A stretch of 64,000 bases of DNA from Fimbriiglobus ruber. GTDB lineage: Bacteria > Planctomycetota > Planctomycetia > Gemmatales > Gemmataceae. This document shows, piece after piece, positions 46,962-56,210 of the stretch (position 1 is the first letter of the stretch; each line of letters begins with the position of its first letter). The stretch spans positions 310,001-374,000 of the forward strand of contig NZ_NIDE01000001.1 of NCBI RefSeq assembly GCF_002197845.1, written 5' to 3'. The position numbers were made by a program, and so were the translations under genes. The notes under the pieces are model-generated. The model ran no database searches and was not told where the DNA came from. It was given only the letters and a program-made list of their open reading frames with translations.

Positions 46962-48977
46962 ATGCCGCCGTTCGTCCGATGTCTGGCCGCGGCCGTGCTG
47001 GTCGCGCTCACATGCCCGAGCGCGGTCCCGGCGCCCGTCGACCACCCGGCAGGTCTTTCCACGGACGACGCGGCGCAGATCGATCGCGACCTCGCGCGGC
47101 TCATCGAACTCCTCGACCGCGCGAGGAAGGAAAAGCCGCTCACCCCCGAGCGCGCCGACCTCATCGCCGACGTCGATGTCTACCGTAAGGGCGTCGTCTG
47201 GGCACTGAAGTACGAGCCGAAGCTCGAACCCGCGGACGTGGCTCTCGTCAAGAAGTCGCTCGCCCGCGGCATCGAGCGGGCCGACGCGTTGGTCGCCGGC
47301 AACCCGACCTGGGCCGCGCGGAAGGGGAAACTCGTCCACGGGTACGTGTCCGCCGTGGATAACTCGGTGCAACCGTTCGGGCTGATCGTCCCCGCCGGGT
47401 ACGATCCTGCGAAGTCGTCCCGACTGGACGTGGTGCTGCATGGCAGTTCAAAGCCGGTCGGCTTGAGCGAACTGCGGTTCATGAGTCGCTTCGACGAGGG
47501 CGACGGCCCGGCGAAGAACTCGCCGGGCACGGACTTCATCGAATTACACCCGCTCGGCCGCGTCGAGAATTGCTACCGCTGGGCCGGCGAGACGGACGTA
47601 TTCGAGGCGATCGCGGCCGTCCGCCGACGATACAACATTGATCCCGACCGGATCGTCCTCCGCGGCATGTCGATGGGCGCGTCGGGCACGTGGCACCTCG
47701 GGCTCAAGTACCCGGACCGGTTCGTCGCTCTCGGCCCGTACTGCGGGTACGTCGACACCCACGAGTTCTCGCAGACCCCGCTGTCCAATTTCGTGAAGGT
47801 CGGACCACTCCCGCCGCACCAGGAGCGGGGACTGCACATGCTCGATTCGGTCGACTACGCCGCGAACGCGGGCGTGGTCCCGGCCGTCGCGTGCATCGGC
47901 GAGAAGGACGTCTTCTTCCGGGCGCACGTCATCATGGGTGAGGCGATGGCGCGGGAGGGGTTAACGATGGTTAACCTGATCTCGCCCGGCACCGGACACG
48001 TGATCGACCCGAAGACGCACGCCGAACAGATGCGACAGATCCGGGCGTTCACCGACCGGGGCGAGGACCGCGCGCCGAAGCACGTCCGGTTCGTCACCTG
48101 GACGCTCAAGTACAACGAGTGCCACTGGCTCCGCGTCCTCGGCCTCGGCGAACATTACGCGCGGGCGGGAATGGATGCGTCGGTCCTGGCCGACGGCACT
48201 GTGGAGGTGAAGGAGCCGAAGAATGTCACCCGCTTCGCACTGTTGCCCCCGGTGCTACAAGAGGCCACCCCGAAACTCCGCGTCGACGGAGCGGAAGTAG
48301 CTCTCCCATCGCGCGATAAAACCGCGACCCCGGCGCGACCCGTGATCGGGCAACGGGGTGGGAAATGGGCTTACCTGGGCGAACTCGGCGCGGTCGCGCT
48401 CGGTGGCAAACGACCCGGCTCGCAAGGTCCGATCGACGACGCCTTCACAACCCCGTTCCTTTGCGTCCGCGGCACCGGCCGGGCGTGGAACCCGGCAGTG
48501 CAGACCTGGGCCGACGCGAGCCTCCGACGATTCGCTTACGAGTGGCACAGGTACTTCCGCGGCGAGTTGCCAGTGAAAGACGACACCGCAATCACCGACG
48601 ACGATATTAAGCGAAACAACCTGATCCTGTTCGGCGACCCCGGCAGCAACACCCTCATAGCCCGCGTCCTTCCAAAACTGCCGGTGAAATGGACCGAGAA
48701 GGAAGTCGTGGTCGGCACGGCCACTTACCCGGCGGCCGACCATGCCCCCGTGCTAATCCAGCCGAATCCGCTCGCCCCCAGCCGATACGTGGTTCTCAAC
48801 AGCGGCCACACATTCCACGAGAAGGATCTGGCGTCGCTGAATTATTTGCTATTTCCGCGACTGGGCGACTGGGCGGTTCTGAAAGTGGGGGCAAAATCAC
48901 CGACGAACCCGTCCGAGCCTTTGGAAGAAGAGGTGATCCGCGCCGGGTACTTCGACGAGCGCTGGCTTCTGCCGTGA
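46962..48977 (+). CDS. Secreted alpha/beta-hydrolase, prolyl oligopeptidase-like
   Basis: The ATG at 46962 gives 671 residues with a signal peptide (FVRCLAAAVLVALTCPSAVPA). The hydrolase core shows RLDVVLHGSSKP (oxyanion region) and VLRGMSMGASGTWHLGLKYPDRFVALGPYCG (nucleophile Ser in GMSMG). GEKDVFFRA is a probable acid region and GTGHVIDP holds the histidine. The second half (KHVRFVTWTLKYNECHWLRVLGL, DDAFTTPFLCVRG, NLILFGDPGSNTLIARVLPKLPV) resembles domains fused to such esterases in planctomycetes. Substrate unknown. Confidence 0.8.
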   Translation: MPPFVRCLAAAVLVALTCPSAVPAPVDHPAGLSTDDAAQIDRDLARLIELLDRARKEKPLTPERADLIADVDVYRKGVVWALKYEPKLEPADVALVKKSLARGIERADALVAGNPTWAARKGKLVHGYVSAVDNSVQPFGLIVPAGYDPAKSSRLDVVLHGSSKPVGLSELRFMSRFDEGDGPAKNSPGTDFIELHPLGRVENCYRWAGETDVFEAIAAVRRRYNIDPDRIVLRGMSMGASGTWHLGLKYPDRFVALGPYCGYVDTHEFSQTPLSNFVKVGPLPPHQERGLHMLDSVDYAANAGVVPAVACIGEKDVFFRAHVIMGEAMAREGLTMVNLISPGTGHVIDPKTHAEQMRQIRAFTDRGEDRAPKHVRFVTWTLKYNECHWLRVLGLGEHYARAGMDASVLADGTVEVKEPKNVTRFALLPPVLQEATPKLRVDGAEVALPSRDKTATPARPVIGQRGGKWAYLGELGAVALGGKRPGSQGPIDDAFTTPFLCVRGTGRAWNPAVQTWADASLRRFAYEWHRYFRGELPVKDDTAITDDDIKRNNLILFGDPGSNTLIARVLPKLPVKWTEKEVVVGTATYPAADHAPVLIQPNPLAPSRYVVLNSGHTFHEKDLASLNYLLFPRLGDWAVLKVGAKSPTNPSEPLEEEVIRAGYFDERWLLP

Positions 48978-49080
48978 CACGCCTATAAATGAAGCGGAAA
49001 GTGATTCCAGGCGTCACGTCGAAGCACATTTCGGGTGACGATTCGGGGCACTGATGAATTTTGTGGCACACGAACGAAAG

Positions 49081-49105
49081 AAGCCCCCGGCTCGGCCGGG
49101 GGCTT
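49081..49105 (-). terminator. Terminator of the RRM gene
   Basis: An 11-bp stem AAGCCCCCGGC / GCCGGGGGCTT with TCG loop is followed on the minus strand by TCTTTCGTTC, downstream of the RRM stop. Confidence 0.75.
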
Positions 49106-49132
49106 CCGTTACTTCGTAGCCTGCGCAGGTCA

Positions 49133-49420
49133 TTAGCGGTTGTTGTGGCCGCCGTACCCGCCACCGGTCCGCGGGCGGTCTTCACGCGGCTTGGCTTCGT
49201 TCACGGTCAGGGTCCGCCCCTGAAACTCCCGCGCGTTGAGTTGTTGGATCGCGGTGTCGCCCCCGCTGTTCATCTCGACGAAGGCGAACCCCCGGCTCTG
49301 GCCCGTTTCCCGGTCGGTCACCACTTGGGACTTGGCCACCTCACCGAATTCCCCGCACAGGGTCGCGAGGTCGTCCGATGTGGTGCCGAAGGCCAGGTTT
49401 CCGACGTATAGCTTCTTCAC
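49133..49420 (-). CDS. RRM-domain RNA-binding protein
   Basis: The product has 95 residues with a single RNA recognition motif. RNP2 is KLYVGNLAF at residues 3-11 and RNP1 is SRGFAFVEM around residue 45. The tail is Arg/Gly-rich (PREDRPRTGGGYGG), like bacterial cold-shock-linked RBPs. A single RRM with a GR tail is typical for cyanobacterial and planctomycete Rbp proteins that bind RNA broadly. It stands alone with its own terminator. Confidence 0.93.
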   Translation of the reverse strand: MKKLYVGNLAFGTTSDDLATLCGEFGEVAKSQVVTDRETGQSRGFAFVEMNSGGDTAIQQLNAREFQGRTLTVNEAKPREDRPRTGGGYGGHNNR

Positions 49421-50012
49421 GAATCACCTTCTGGGACCGTATCCCGGTCCCATGAACGAACAGACTGCCCACGCCGGCCAGATGCCGGCAGGACGGACGC
49501 GCGAACAGGGTCGGGCATACGAGCCCGTCCCATCGGCAGAACCAGTTGAGCGATCTCGGGTACGTAATCGGAGGGGAGGCTCAGAGTTGTAGCACCAAGA
49601 CAGATCAGACCGGCAGTGGCGATCGAGTTCGTCGTCGCGGGCGGGAGTCCGACCCCACCCAAAAGTAATATATCGACTGAAACATTATTTTACAATGCCG
49701 ATTCGAGGAAAGGCACCATTTCGCCCACGATCTCCTATGGCCCACAGGACTGACAAGAAAAGGAGCGATCATCCGGATCACCCTGCAGTGTACGCGGCGG
49801 TCGGCAAAACGAGTGGCTGTTCCCGCCCTCGGATTCGGTCACGTCGGGAGGTGCCGTAGCCGCGGACGTCCTGATTCTGTTAGCGTACTGGGACGACTAA
49901 AACCGGCTTGCGCTAGCGTTGGCGGACCGTACCGAAAGACAATCGATATCGTCATCTCGTCGTGCCGCCGAAAGGTGACGCCCGCGCACTCATTCCACCA
50001 CGGGGAACGACT
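49421..50012. other. Intergenic region upstream of the RRM gene and the Clp-N gene
   Basis: About 590 bp hold promoters for the divergent RRM and Clp-N genes. A short AT-rich patch (about 49660-49695) stands out. A minus frame across 49417-49662 is not convincing. A GGGACCG...CGGTCCC palindrome just before the RRM start (49434-49452) could be an operator or mRNA leader. Confidence 0.5.
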
Positions 50013-50504
50013 GTGGAATACCAACGCTTAACGGACAGCTACCGAAAGGTGATGCAACTCGCGAAAGAGTATGCGCTACAGCTAAACCTCGAGTACATCG
50101 ACACCGAACACGTCCTCGTCGGCCTACTCAAAGAGGAGACTGGCGTCGCGGCCGACGTCCTGAAAAATTTCGGCGTCGAATTGGCCAAGGTTCAGGAAGA
50201 AATCGAGCGGAACAGTCCAAGATATACGAGCGGTGAACCCGCAATTGCCGGCCGACTTCCGCACACCCCGCGCGTGAGAGAAGTGGTGTCGTACTCCCTG
50301 GAGGAAGCGAAGGCACGGAACCACCAAGTTGGGACGGAGGACTTGTTGCTGGGGTTAGTACGCCCGTCTTCAGATGGCCAGCCGAACATCGCCGTTACGA
50401 TTCTGAACAGGCTGTATCGGTTGACGCCTGATGTGGTCCGAAAGGACGTGCTGGCGCACCTCGGGGCGGCATCAACAAACGAGCAAAGGGAAAAAATGTC
50501 GTGA
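50013..50504 (+). CDS. Clp N-terminal repeat domain protein
   Basis: From a GTG at 50013, with GGGGAAC about six bases ahead, the product has 163 residues. It holds two Clp_N repeats: RKVMQLAKEYALQLNLEYIDTEHVLVGLLKEETGVAADVLKNFGV and RVREVVSYSLEEAKARNHQVGTEDLLLGLVRPS. This is the substrate- or adaptor-binding part of ClpC without the ATPase modules, as in ClpS-like accessory proteins. It could regulate ClpCP or act as a decoy. An extension of 17 codons upstream has no ribosome site. Confidence 0.88.
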   Translation: MEYQRLTDSYRKVMQLAKEYALQLNLEYIDTEHVLVGLLKEETGVAADVLKNFGVELAKVQEEIERNSPRYTSGEPAIAGRLPHTPRVREVVSYSLEEAKARNHQVGTEDLLLGLVRPSSDGQPNIAVTILNRLYRLTPDVVRKDVLAHLGAASTNEQREKMS

Positions 50505-50755
50505 CCCGTTGAACAGGTCATGTACCAGGGGAATGGCCGCCAATTTCCTCCCCTTTTGGATTGTCGGTAACGAGCAAGAAAATCACGATCGAGTTTCGTG
50601 CGACGAACCCGGCTGAAAAGATGATGGCAACGCCCGTCGCCTGGACCGGGAACAATCGGCCACGAATTCGGTACCCGATCAGCCCGTCGCGGGGAAGTAG
50701 GCACGGGAAGCGACGCGAAAGGGCGAGTGGTCTTGAGGACTACGCGCGGACGCGC

Positions 50756-51434
50756 CTACTCGGTCCACTTACCGGCGAAATACGAGTAGTGTTTCGCGTC
50801 GTTATCCTTCCATCGATCGTCTTTTCCGTCGTAAAGACGGGCGAACTCTTTGACCCCGTTCGTGACGTTTTCCAGTTCGATGTAGTCGTCCGTGCGATCG
50901 GTTTCGATCCACTGGAGGCGGTTATTTTCCGGGGTGAGTTCCTCCCACACGGCCTTCTTGACTTGCCGCATTGTTCCTTTCGGGTGCGTCCACACGTGCC
51001 GCTTGTCAGTCGGGTCGAGTCGCTTCTTGACCCACTCGAATTCCTTTTCGAGTGCCGCCGCCGCCGCGTCCTTCTTAGGTACGGACGTAGTCTTTGATGG
51101 CCGCGCTGTAGGCCTGTTCGACTTTTTTGTGGGCGAGAATGAACTCCTGTTTGTTCGTCAAGGGGACGTAGGCTGGTAACTCGTCCGTCAGCGCGAATGC
51201 CTTCGAATCTTGGCGCAACTGATCGACGGATTTCTTGTCCCCTTTCTGGCGAGCCGCGCCCTCGCGCTTCTCGAAAAAGCGCTCGGCGCCCGTGCGAGCT
51301 TTCGCCAGTTCGGTCTTGTACGTGGCGAGAGCCTTGTCCAATTTATCCCGTATTGGGTCGGGGTCATCCTGGGCGCTGGCCGACAGAGCGACGACGGCGG
51401 CCACGAATGACGCCGCGAACAGGCGAATCGGCAT
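50756..51434 (-). pseudogene. Secreted hypothetical protein split by one frameshift
   Basis: From 51434 the frame gives a signal peptide (LFAASFVAAVVALSASA) and a helical part to NKQEFILAHKKVEQAYSAAIKDYVRT, then stops at 51075. The next frame continues directly with KKDAAAAALEKEFEWVKKRLDP, then GTMRQVKKAVWEELTPENNRL, then RTDDYIELENVTNGVKEFARLYDG and ends at 50756. The two halves join naturally at the KDYVR-KKDA point if one base is removed near 51075-51085. The whole would have about 225 residues. The family is not recognised; the LamG-free 'WEELTPENNRL..IETDRTDDYIEL' end resembles planctomycete secreted domains. Either a real mutation or a base error. Confidence 0.65.
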
Positions 51435-51738
51435 GGGAATCGTCTCCGGTAAGGTGTCCGGCCCGCGCAGAAGATTGTCTCCGAGTGCTACTCACGTTAC
51501 CCGCTAACCTACGTACTTGCAGCGATCGCGAGTACACCACCGATTTCCGTCTTCCGCGACTCCGGACTTTAAGGTCACGGTCGCGTTTCCCCGCCGCGCG
51601 GATGAACTTCGGGGTACGATCGTTGTCGCGGAGGGTAGGGAAGGATGCTCGCGAGAGGAAACGCGGGCTGTGGGCCGGAGACTCGCCCGCCCCGCCGTAG
51701 GAGTGGCGGCGGAACAGGCGACAACGACATCGGGAAAA
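51435..51738. other. Intergenic region
   Basis: Contains the promoter region of the frameshifted gene at 51434. No gene, repeat or RNA was recognised. Confidence 0.4.
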
Positions 51739-51954
51739 TCAGATCGCGGTCAGTCGCTCTGCCGACACGACGGCGTCAAACGCAACCCGCGCCTCTCGCT
51801 CCGACGGCCAGTTGTTCAGGGCTTGGGGCGTGCCGGTCGTGAAGTCCGGCACGTGGTCGAGAACAGTTCGGGTGATCACCCATCTGATTCCGTCTGCTTG
51901 CCCGAAGTTCACTTGGGTGCATTTAAATTCGACGTTGCCCACGACTTCGCGCAT
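51739..51954 (-). CDS. Small hypothetical protein
   Basis: 71 residues from an ATG at 51954 with AGAGGCAAGAA upstream, a good ribosome site. The sequence alternates beta-like and polar segments (EVVGNVEFKCTQVNFGQ, GIRWVITRTVLDHVPDF), ending in REARVAFDAVVSAERLTAI. Family unknown. It overlaps the next small frame upstream by 32 bases in another register. Confidence 0.6.
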   Translation of the reverse strand: MREVVGNVEFKCTQVNFGQADGIRWVITRTVLDHVPDFTTGTPQALNNWPSEREARVAFDAVVSAERLTAI

Positions 51955-52078
51955 TTCTTGCCTCTTTTGTTAATACCTGATCAAGATCATACCCCATCTT
52001 CGCGGCGACTTCGAGCGCGAGTCGCTCGTCCCGCTCGGCGTAAAGCTGGGTGACGTCGGCCTGGGAGTAGCGGATCAT
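51923..52078 (-). CDS. Small hypothetical protein overlapping the next gene
   Basis: 51 residues: MIRYSQADVTQLYAERDE, then RLALEVAAKMGYDLDQVLTK, then EARNARSRGQRRI. The helical, charged sequence is protein-like. The ribosome site is problematic because GGAG abuts the ATG. The 32-base overlap with the gene at 51739 suggests an operon of two very small genes. Not recognised. Confidence 0.4.
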   Translation of the reverse strand: MIRYSQADVTQLYAERDERLALEVAAKMGYDLDQVLTKEARNARSRGQRRI

Positions 52079-52358
52079 CTCCGAAGGGTATCAAGTCGTT
52101 TTGTAGAGGGGTGATGCTGTTTAATTTGCACAACCTCGGGAAGCGACTCGACCCGTTCCATACTGATGCGTCGAGCCCGAACCCGAGGCCGAGGCGGTCC
52201 CGGTGGCCGTTGTCGTGACGGTTGCCGGTGACCCTGTTGCCATCGAGGTCGAGGCGGACCCGTCGGTCCCGCGCCGGTACGTGATGAACCCGAGATAACT
52301 CTAATTTTCGCTTAATTTTACCAGATAAGATTACCTCCACCCATAAAACGGAGGTCGT

Positions 52359-52721
52359 GTGCGAACTTACTGGACCAATCGAAACTTCCTGATTTTGGTT
52401 TGTGCCGTGCTGGGTACGATCGTTTCGATTTTGTATTTCGGTCTATACGAGAAGTGGAGCCCGTGGCCGATCTGTGCTGTCGAGTGGCACGATCAAATTA
52501 CTACGATAGATTTTTTCATTTACTCATATAATTTTTATCGCATAGGAGATATCAGTCAGGTAGATTTTGAAGCTCGATTACAATTTTTCCGGTGGATCCC
52601 CGTAGTCCTTAAAATCCTTTGGGGCACGTTCATCGGTGGGGTGTTCGGACGCATCTTGTACGGGATTCTTAGAGAGCGTGAAGTGATTTCCATTCGGGAT
52701 ACCGTGAGTGAACCCAAGTGA
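52359..52721 (+). CDS. Small membrane protein
   Basis: A GTG start at 52359 with GGAGGTC just upstream gives 120 residues. There are two hydrophobic segments: NFLILVCAVLGTIVSILYFGLY near the N-terminus and WIPVVLKILWGTFIGGVFGRILYGIL near the C-terminus, with a soluble stretch between. Family unknown. The last 53 bases overlap the 3' end of the truncated integrase on the other strand, and that overlap marks where the integrase gene was cut off. Confidence 0.65.
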   Translation: MRTYWTNRNFLILVCAVLGTIVSILYFGLYEKWSPWPICAVEWHDQITTIDFFIYSYNFYRIGDISQVDFEARLQFFRWIPVVLKILWGTFIGGVFGRILYGILREREVISIRDTVSEPK

Positions 52722-53340
52722 ATAATGTTGTGGTCTCGTCCTCGGTCGGAACGGGCTTTTTGGTTTTCTCGGCCTTGGGTGCCTTGATCCCATGCCACGG
52801 ATTTTTCGCCATGTGGCCGAGGTCGATCAGGTGATTAGTGAAGGCACTCAAAGCGCGGAGGTTATACGACAAGGAGACGGGGGATCGGACTCCCCCACCC
52901 TTTCCCTTTTTGGACGGTGCGGCCAACCAGAGTTTTGCGGAGTGGCGGGCGCGGTCCTCGCTGATGTCGACCGGGCTTTCGACCTCGGGCATGGTTTCGC
53001 GAAACGCCTTGACCCCGGATCGGAACGAGCGGAGTGTTTCGGGGCGGGCGTGGGGAGATGTTTTTTCCACTTCTGCTAACAAGTCGTCCCACGTCTTTCT
53101 TTCCAACGACGGGAAAAGCGACGGCGGGCGGTAGTGGTTTTTGATAAGGCGAACCGCATCGGCGTGAAACTCGGCGGGCGGGTGTTGTCCGCGAATTTCA
53201 TGTGTGGTCAGCAGGCGTTGCCGTTCGCCTTGTTCGTCCAAAAACACGATGACCCACCGGCCCCGGTCGGTCCGCTTTACGGCTGAATAGCCGACGGATT
53301 GCCCGCCGATGTCTGCGAGGTGCGCGAATTTTTTCGACAT
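52669..53340 (-). pseudogene. Truncated tyrosine recombinase (N-terminal half)
   Basis: The 223-residue product aligns along its whole length with the first 230 residues of the intact integrase at 57484. Examples are LTTHEIRGQHPPAEFHADAVRLIKNHYRPPSLFPS against LTVHDIRGKNPPAEFHEDAAKIIKAVYRPPSLFPS, and TLFTWVHSRYPEWKSLH against HFFAWVYSRYPAWVSLH. It stops right there, so the catalytic domain with Arg, His-x-x-Arg and Tyr is missing. It is therefore an inactive remnant of an older insertion of the same element type. The breakpoint is at about 52669. Confidence 0.85.
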
Positions 53341-53347
53341 CGTTCGA

Positions 53348-53382
53348 CCTCTGGTGAATGAGCTGAGACAGCTTACCAGAGG
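53348..53382. promoter_or_regulatory. Palindrome between integrase remnant and lipoprotein gene (module A)
   Basis: CCTCTGGT (53348-53355) is inverted as ACCAGAGG (53375-53382), with an inner AGCT...AGCT. It lies immediately upstream of the integrase start. The equivalent place in module B has a different palindrome, so these may be specific operators. Confidence 0.5.
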
Positions 53383-53707
53383 ACTTGAGATTGGGCGATC
53401 GCCTTGGTGTCTTTATTTTCTTCTGGCTATTTTTCTTGACCCTCGATCTTACGATTGCTATTTCGCCCGCATGTTTCGGCTCAAAATCCTACCGCTGTGC
53501 TGGTTCTTTGCCGCGGTCGGTTGCTCGTTCCTCACGGGATCAAAACCCGATATGGTCGAGCTTGATAAGCCGTTGCTTGAGCAGTTCGTGGGCTCAATAC
53601 CCGGTGCGGTCGAGAAGGAAAAGCCCTCGCTCGATCGGCTCACGGGTTCAAAACCCGATGTAGTCGAACTAAAGAAGCCGTTGCTTAAGCGGCTTGTGGA
53701 TTCAGTA

Positions 53708-55258
53708 CCAGCCCTTTCAACATGGCCCCTTGTTGCGAAATTCCTTCAACAAGCGGGCGGTTGAGTAATGTTTGTGTCTTTTGTTGTACACCGGTTTCTT
53801 TTTCGGTGGCTTTTTCGGTCCACGTTTGCTCCGGGTTAAGGCCGGGAGGTTGACATGCTTGGCGAGCGATCGCAGCAGCCTCGCCAGGGTCGACGGCGAC
53901 AAACGGCTCCAACCCAACCACGGGTCGGGCGGTAGGTACTTCATCAGTGTGCGATAATCATGGGCGCTTTCGTCGGCCAAGTAGTGGCCTGAGATTTCCG
54001 CCTCCGCCTCGACGCCATGCACCGAACGAATCGCGGAACGGACCACGGCCACGGCATTCCCGGCCAGCAATGCCATGGCGAAGCCAAACAATGCGGCCCG
54101 CGGTTGGCCCCGCCCTGGCTGTTCGCAGTTCAACTCTTGGGTGAGATACTGAAAATGGTTTTCGATAGTCCAGCGCAACAAGTAGAGTTCGGCAATCCGC
54201 TCGGCCGACACGTCGTCTGGCAAGTGGGTCAACACCGCCAGGGTGCGGTCGCCGTTACGGGTTTTGGCGAACAAGCGAATTTCGATCCGCCTCAGGGACA
54301 GGACGTCCCCAGTGTCCAAGTCGGTGGCCCGCACGCGTTGTTCGTAGATCGTCCCGGTGGCGGTTTTCCCGCAGTACTTCAGCCGGCTGACGGGCTCGCA
54401 CGGCAGGCTCCGGCGGTGTTGCCGAACGAGTACAAAAGCCTTTCGGCCGGGGACACCGAACACGAACCGCACCGTACAAAAATTGCGGTCGGCAACGAAC
54501 ACATCGTTGGCCTGCACGCGGGGCAGCAGTTGCGTCAGCAGAGCGCGCTCCTGAGGATACGCGTCTTCGCACAGCACCAAATCGGTGGCGAACCCCACCC
54601 CGGGTTCGTAGACCACCAGCGACTTGCCCGGCAAACAGGCATTGAGCCATTGCCGCAACGGTGTCAACCGATGGTGGGTGCCCGCCAACACATTGCCGTC
54701 GAGGACGCGCATGCGATAACCCGGCAGCGGTTCGTTGCGGGCGTTCGGCTTCGCATCCAGCACTTGGCCGCACCGCTGGCCGCTGTACCGCACCACCGCC
54801 TCGCTGACCGCCGGTTGCAGTCGGCCCAACTTGCCATACACCGCCTGGAACGACGTCGTGATCGTGGGTTGCGTCTCGGTCGGATCGGCTTGGTAGGCCG
54901 CATGGACCGAGGCCCGCATGCCGGCCGCCACTTGGATCAGCAACCCCACCAATGCCGAGAGCGTCAATTCGCGGGTATACTGATCGGGTGCGTGTTCCTG
55001 GAACAACTGTTCCAGGGTGGGCTCGTCCAGCATCCATTCCCGCGTACCTCGCACCATGACTCCCAACGGCACCACCAGGCCATGCGGCACCAGGGTGATG
55101 GGGATTTCCGCATAGGCGGGGCGCGCCAGCAGTTGTTCGAGCGGGTCGGGTTTCCGCGGCTTCGGTGGGAGACGCATCCTTGCCTCTCGCGAAAAAGCCG
55201 CATGTAATCGATTACGCTCCCGGGTGATAGGTCAAAGAGTTCATGTTGAAAGGGCTGG
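53708..55258. mobile_element. IS4-family insertion sequence, 1551 bp, with 9-bp target duplication
   Basis: The left end CCAGCCCTTTCAACATG is repeated inverted at the right end (17 perfect bases). The target duplication GATTCAGTA stands at 53699-53707 and 55259-55267. The element contains one transposase gene on the minus strand. Its perfect ends and duplication indicate a recent insertion. Confidence 0.95.
53717..55177 (-). CDS. IS4-family transposase
   Basis: DDE transposase of 486 residues. The first aspartate is in RVLDGNVLAGTHHR and the second in VFVADRNFCTVRF. The IS4 Y-x2-R-x3-E signature is visible as YLLRWTIENHFQYLTQELN. The C-terminus is basic (RSKRGPKKPPKKKPVYNKRHKHY). It fills almost the whole element, its stop lying nine bases inside the left end. 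It appears intact and could be active. Confidence 0.93.
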   Translation of the reverse strand: MRLPPKPRKPDPLEQLLARPAYAEIPITLVPHGLVVPLGVMVRGTREWMLDEPTLEQLFQEHAPDQYTRELTLSALVGLLIQVAAGMRASVHAAYQADPTETQPTITTSFQAVYGKLGRLQPAVSEAVVRYSGQRCGQVLDAKPNARNEPLPGYRMRVLDGNVLAGTHHRLTPLRQWLNACLPGKSLVVYEPGVGFATDLVLCEDAYPQERALLTQLLPRVQANDVFVADRNFCTVRFVFGVPGRKAFVLVRQHRRSLPCEPVSRLKYCGKTATGTIYEQRVRATDLDTGDVLSLRRIEIRLFAKTRNGDRTLAVLTHLPDDVSAERIAELYLLRWTIENHFQYLTQELNCEQPGRGQPRAALFGFAMALLAGNAVAVVRSAIRSVHGVEAEAEISGHYLADESAHDYRTLMKYLPPDPWLGWSRLSPSTLARLLRSLAKHVNLPALTRSKRGPKKPPKKKPVYNKRHKHYSTARLLKEFRNKGPC

Positions 55259-55600
55259 GATTCAGTACCCAACTCGGTCGAGCTTAAAAAGCCGTTGCTC
55301 GATTGGGACGTGGGCACAATCTTCGGGACTACTCAGCCGTTGCTGGACAAGGTGTACGGACTATATGGGACCGCTCAGCCATTGGTGGAAAGGCTTTACG
55401 GCTCCACTGGGTCGTTGTTTGACCGGATGTGCGGGACCAATGAACCGAATAAGCCGATTCTGAATCGCCTTTTGGGGGACGATCCTTTATTTCCCGAACC
55501 GAAAAACCCAAGCAATCTTTATAAATTTATAGATCAATCGGCCTATTCTGTTTTTGTTGTTATTGGAGTATTCGGCTATTTCGCACAAGGGCTGAGGTAG

Positions 55601-55855
55601 TTATTTTCGTCTAGACTTGGCGAAGTGGTCGAGGTCTTCCTTTCGGTAACGGCCCGTCTTCTGCCGTTTGATCTGAACGGCCCAATTTCGGAACGTCCCG
55701 TAGCTCACATTCAGATAGGTTGCGGCCTCGCGTGCGGTCAGGTAGGGAGAGTCCACCGGGCGGGCAGGTTGCTTTGTTTTCGCTTTTTCCCGTGCGGCCA
55801 ATGCCTCCGCAGCCAGCGCCATCGAACCCGTCGCAACCGTTCTTGCTAATTTCAC
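55601..55855 (-). CDS. Excisionase-like helix-turn-helix protein (module A)
   Basis: 84 residues. The C-terminal half YLTAREAATYLNVSYGTFRNWAVQIKRQKTGRYRKEDLDHFAK is a MerR/excisionase-type HTH_17 domain. The N-terminus is alanine-rich. Its stop codon abuts the stop of the lipoprotein gene with no gap (TAG then TTA). The same tail-to-tail arrangement occurs in module B. Such small HTH proteins direct excision by tyrosine recombinases, or repress the integrase promoter. Confidence 0.85.
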   Translation of the reverse strand: MKLARTVATGSMALAAEALAAREKAKTKQPARPVDSPYLTAREAATYLNVSYGTFRNWAVQIKRQKTGRYRKEDLDHFAKSRRK

Positions 55856-55922
55856 ATCTTCGGGAAGACTGACTCTATTGTGTGCAGATTGTAATATTAT
55901 GATGTTCCAGCCATCGACGAAT

Positions 55923-56210
55923 TCACACCAACAGAGTTTGGGTACTTTGCGACGTGGGACCGCCCCGGGTGGGGGCGGGAGGAGTATTACCGCGGCATGA
56001 CGGTTCGCGTCGGTCAGGGTATCGTAACGAGCCTACTATCATTGAGGCAAACCAACCGGACATTACCGTCGGAAGGATGAGGGTCCGTAACCAAGTGAAG
56101 TGATCCGGCATCAGCCCAATCGCCTTGAGGGGGAGAAGGAACCCGTATGCCGTCAGGAGCCCCAGAGAAAACGCATAAATCGTGAACCGTTCGGCCCTGT
56201 CCTTTTGCAT
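55923..56210 (-). CDS. Small membrane protein
   Basis: 95 residues with two hydrophobic spans (FTIYAFSLGLLTAYGFLLPL and LRTLILPTVMSGWFASMIVGSL) and a polar tail. No family is recognised and the ribosome site is weak. It lies between the module A HTH gene and the IS5-type element and may be element cargo. The about 140 bp to its right contain no other gene. Confidence 0.45.
   Translation of the reverse strand: MQKDRAERFTIYAFSLGLLTAYGFLLPLKAIGLMPDHFTWLRTLILPTVMSGWFASMIVGSLRYPDRREPSCRGNTPPAPTRGGPTSQSTQTLLV

Larger units (their letters stand above)
53471..55600 (+). pseudogene. Repeat lipoprotein gene of module A, split by an IS element
   Basis: The reading frame 53471-53707 continues in phase from 55268 to 55600 once the IS at 53708-55258 and one copy of the 9-base duplication are removed. 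The restored protein has 189 residues against 186 in the intact copy at 58879. It has a lipobox (LPLCWFFAAVGC) and repeats of about 18 residues (SKPDMVELDKPLLEQFVG, SKPDVVELKKPLLKRLVD). A C-terminal hydrophobic stretch (YSVFVVIGVFGYFA) follows. The insertion inactivates it. Confidence 0.85.

Noticed and set aside
49417-49662. A minus-strand frame upstream of the RRM gene
   Set aside because: It contains the RRM promoter region and the GGGACCG palindrome; the translation is proline- and arginine-rich with no pattern.
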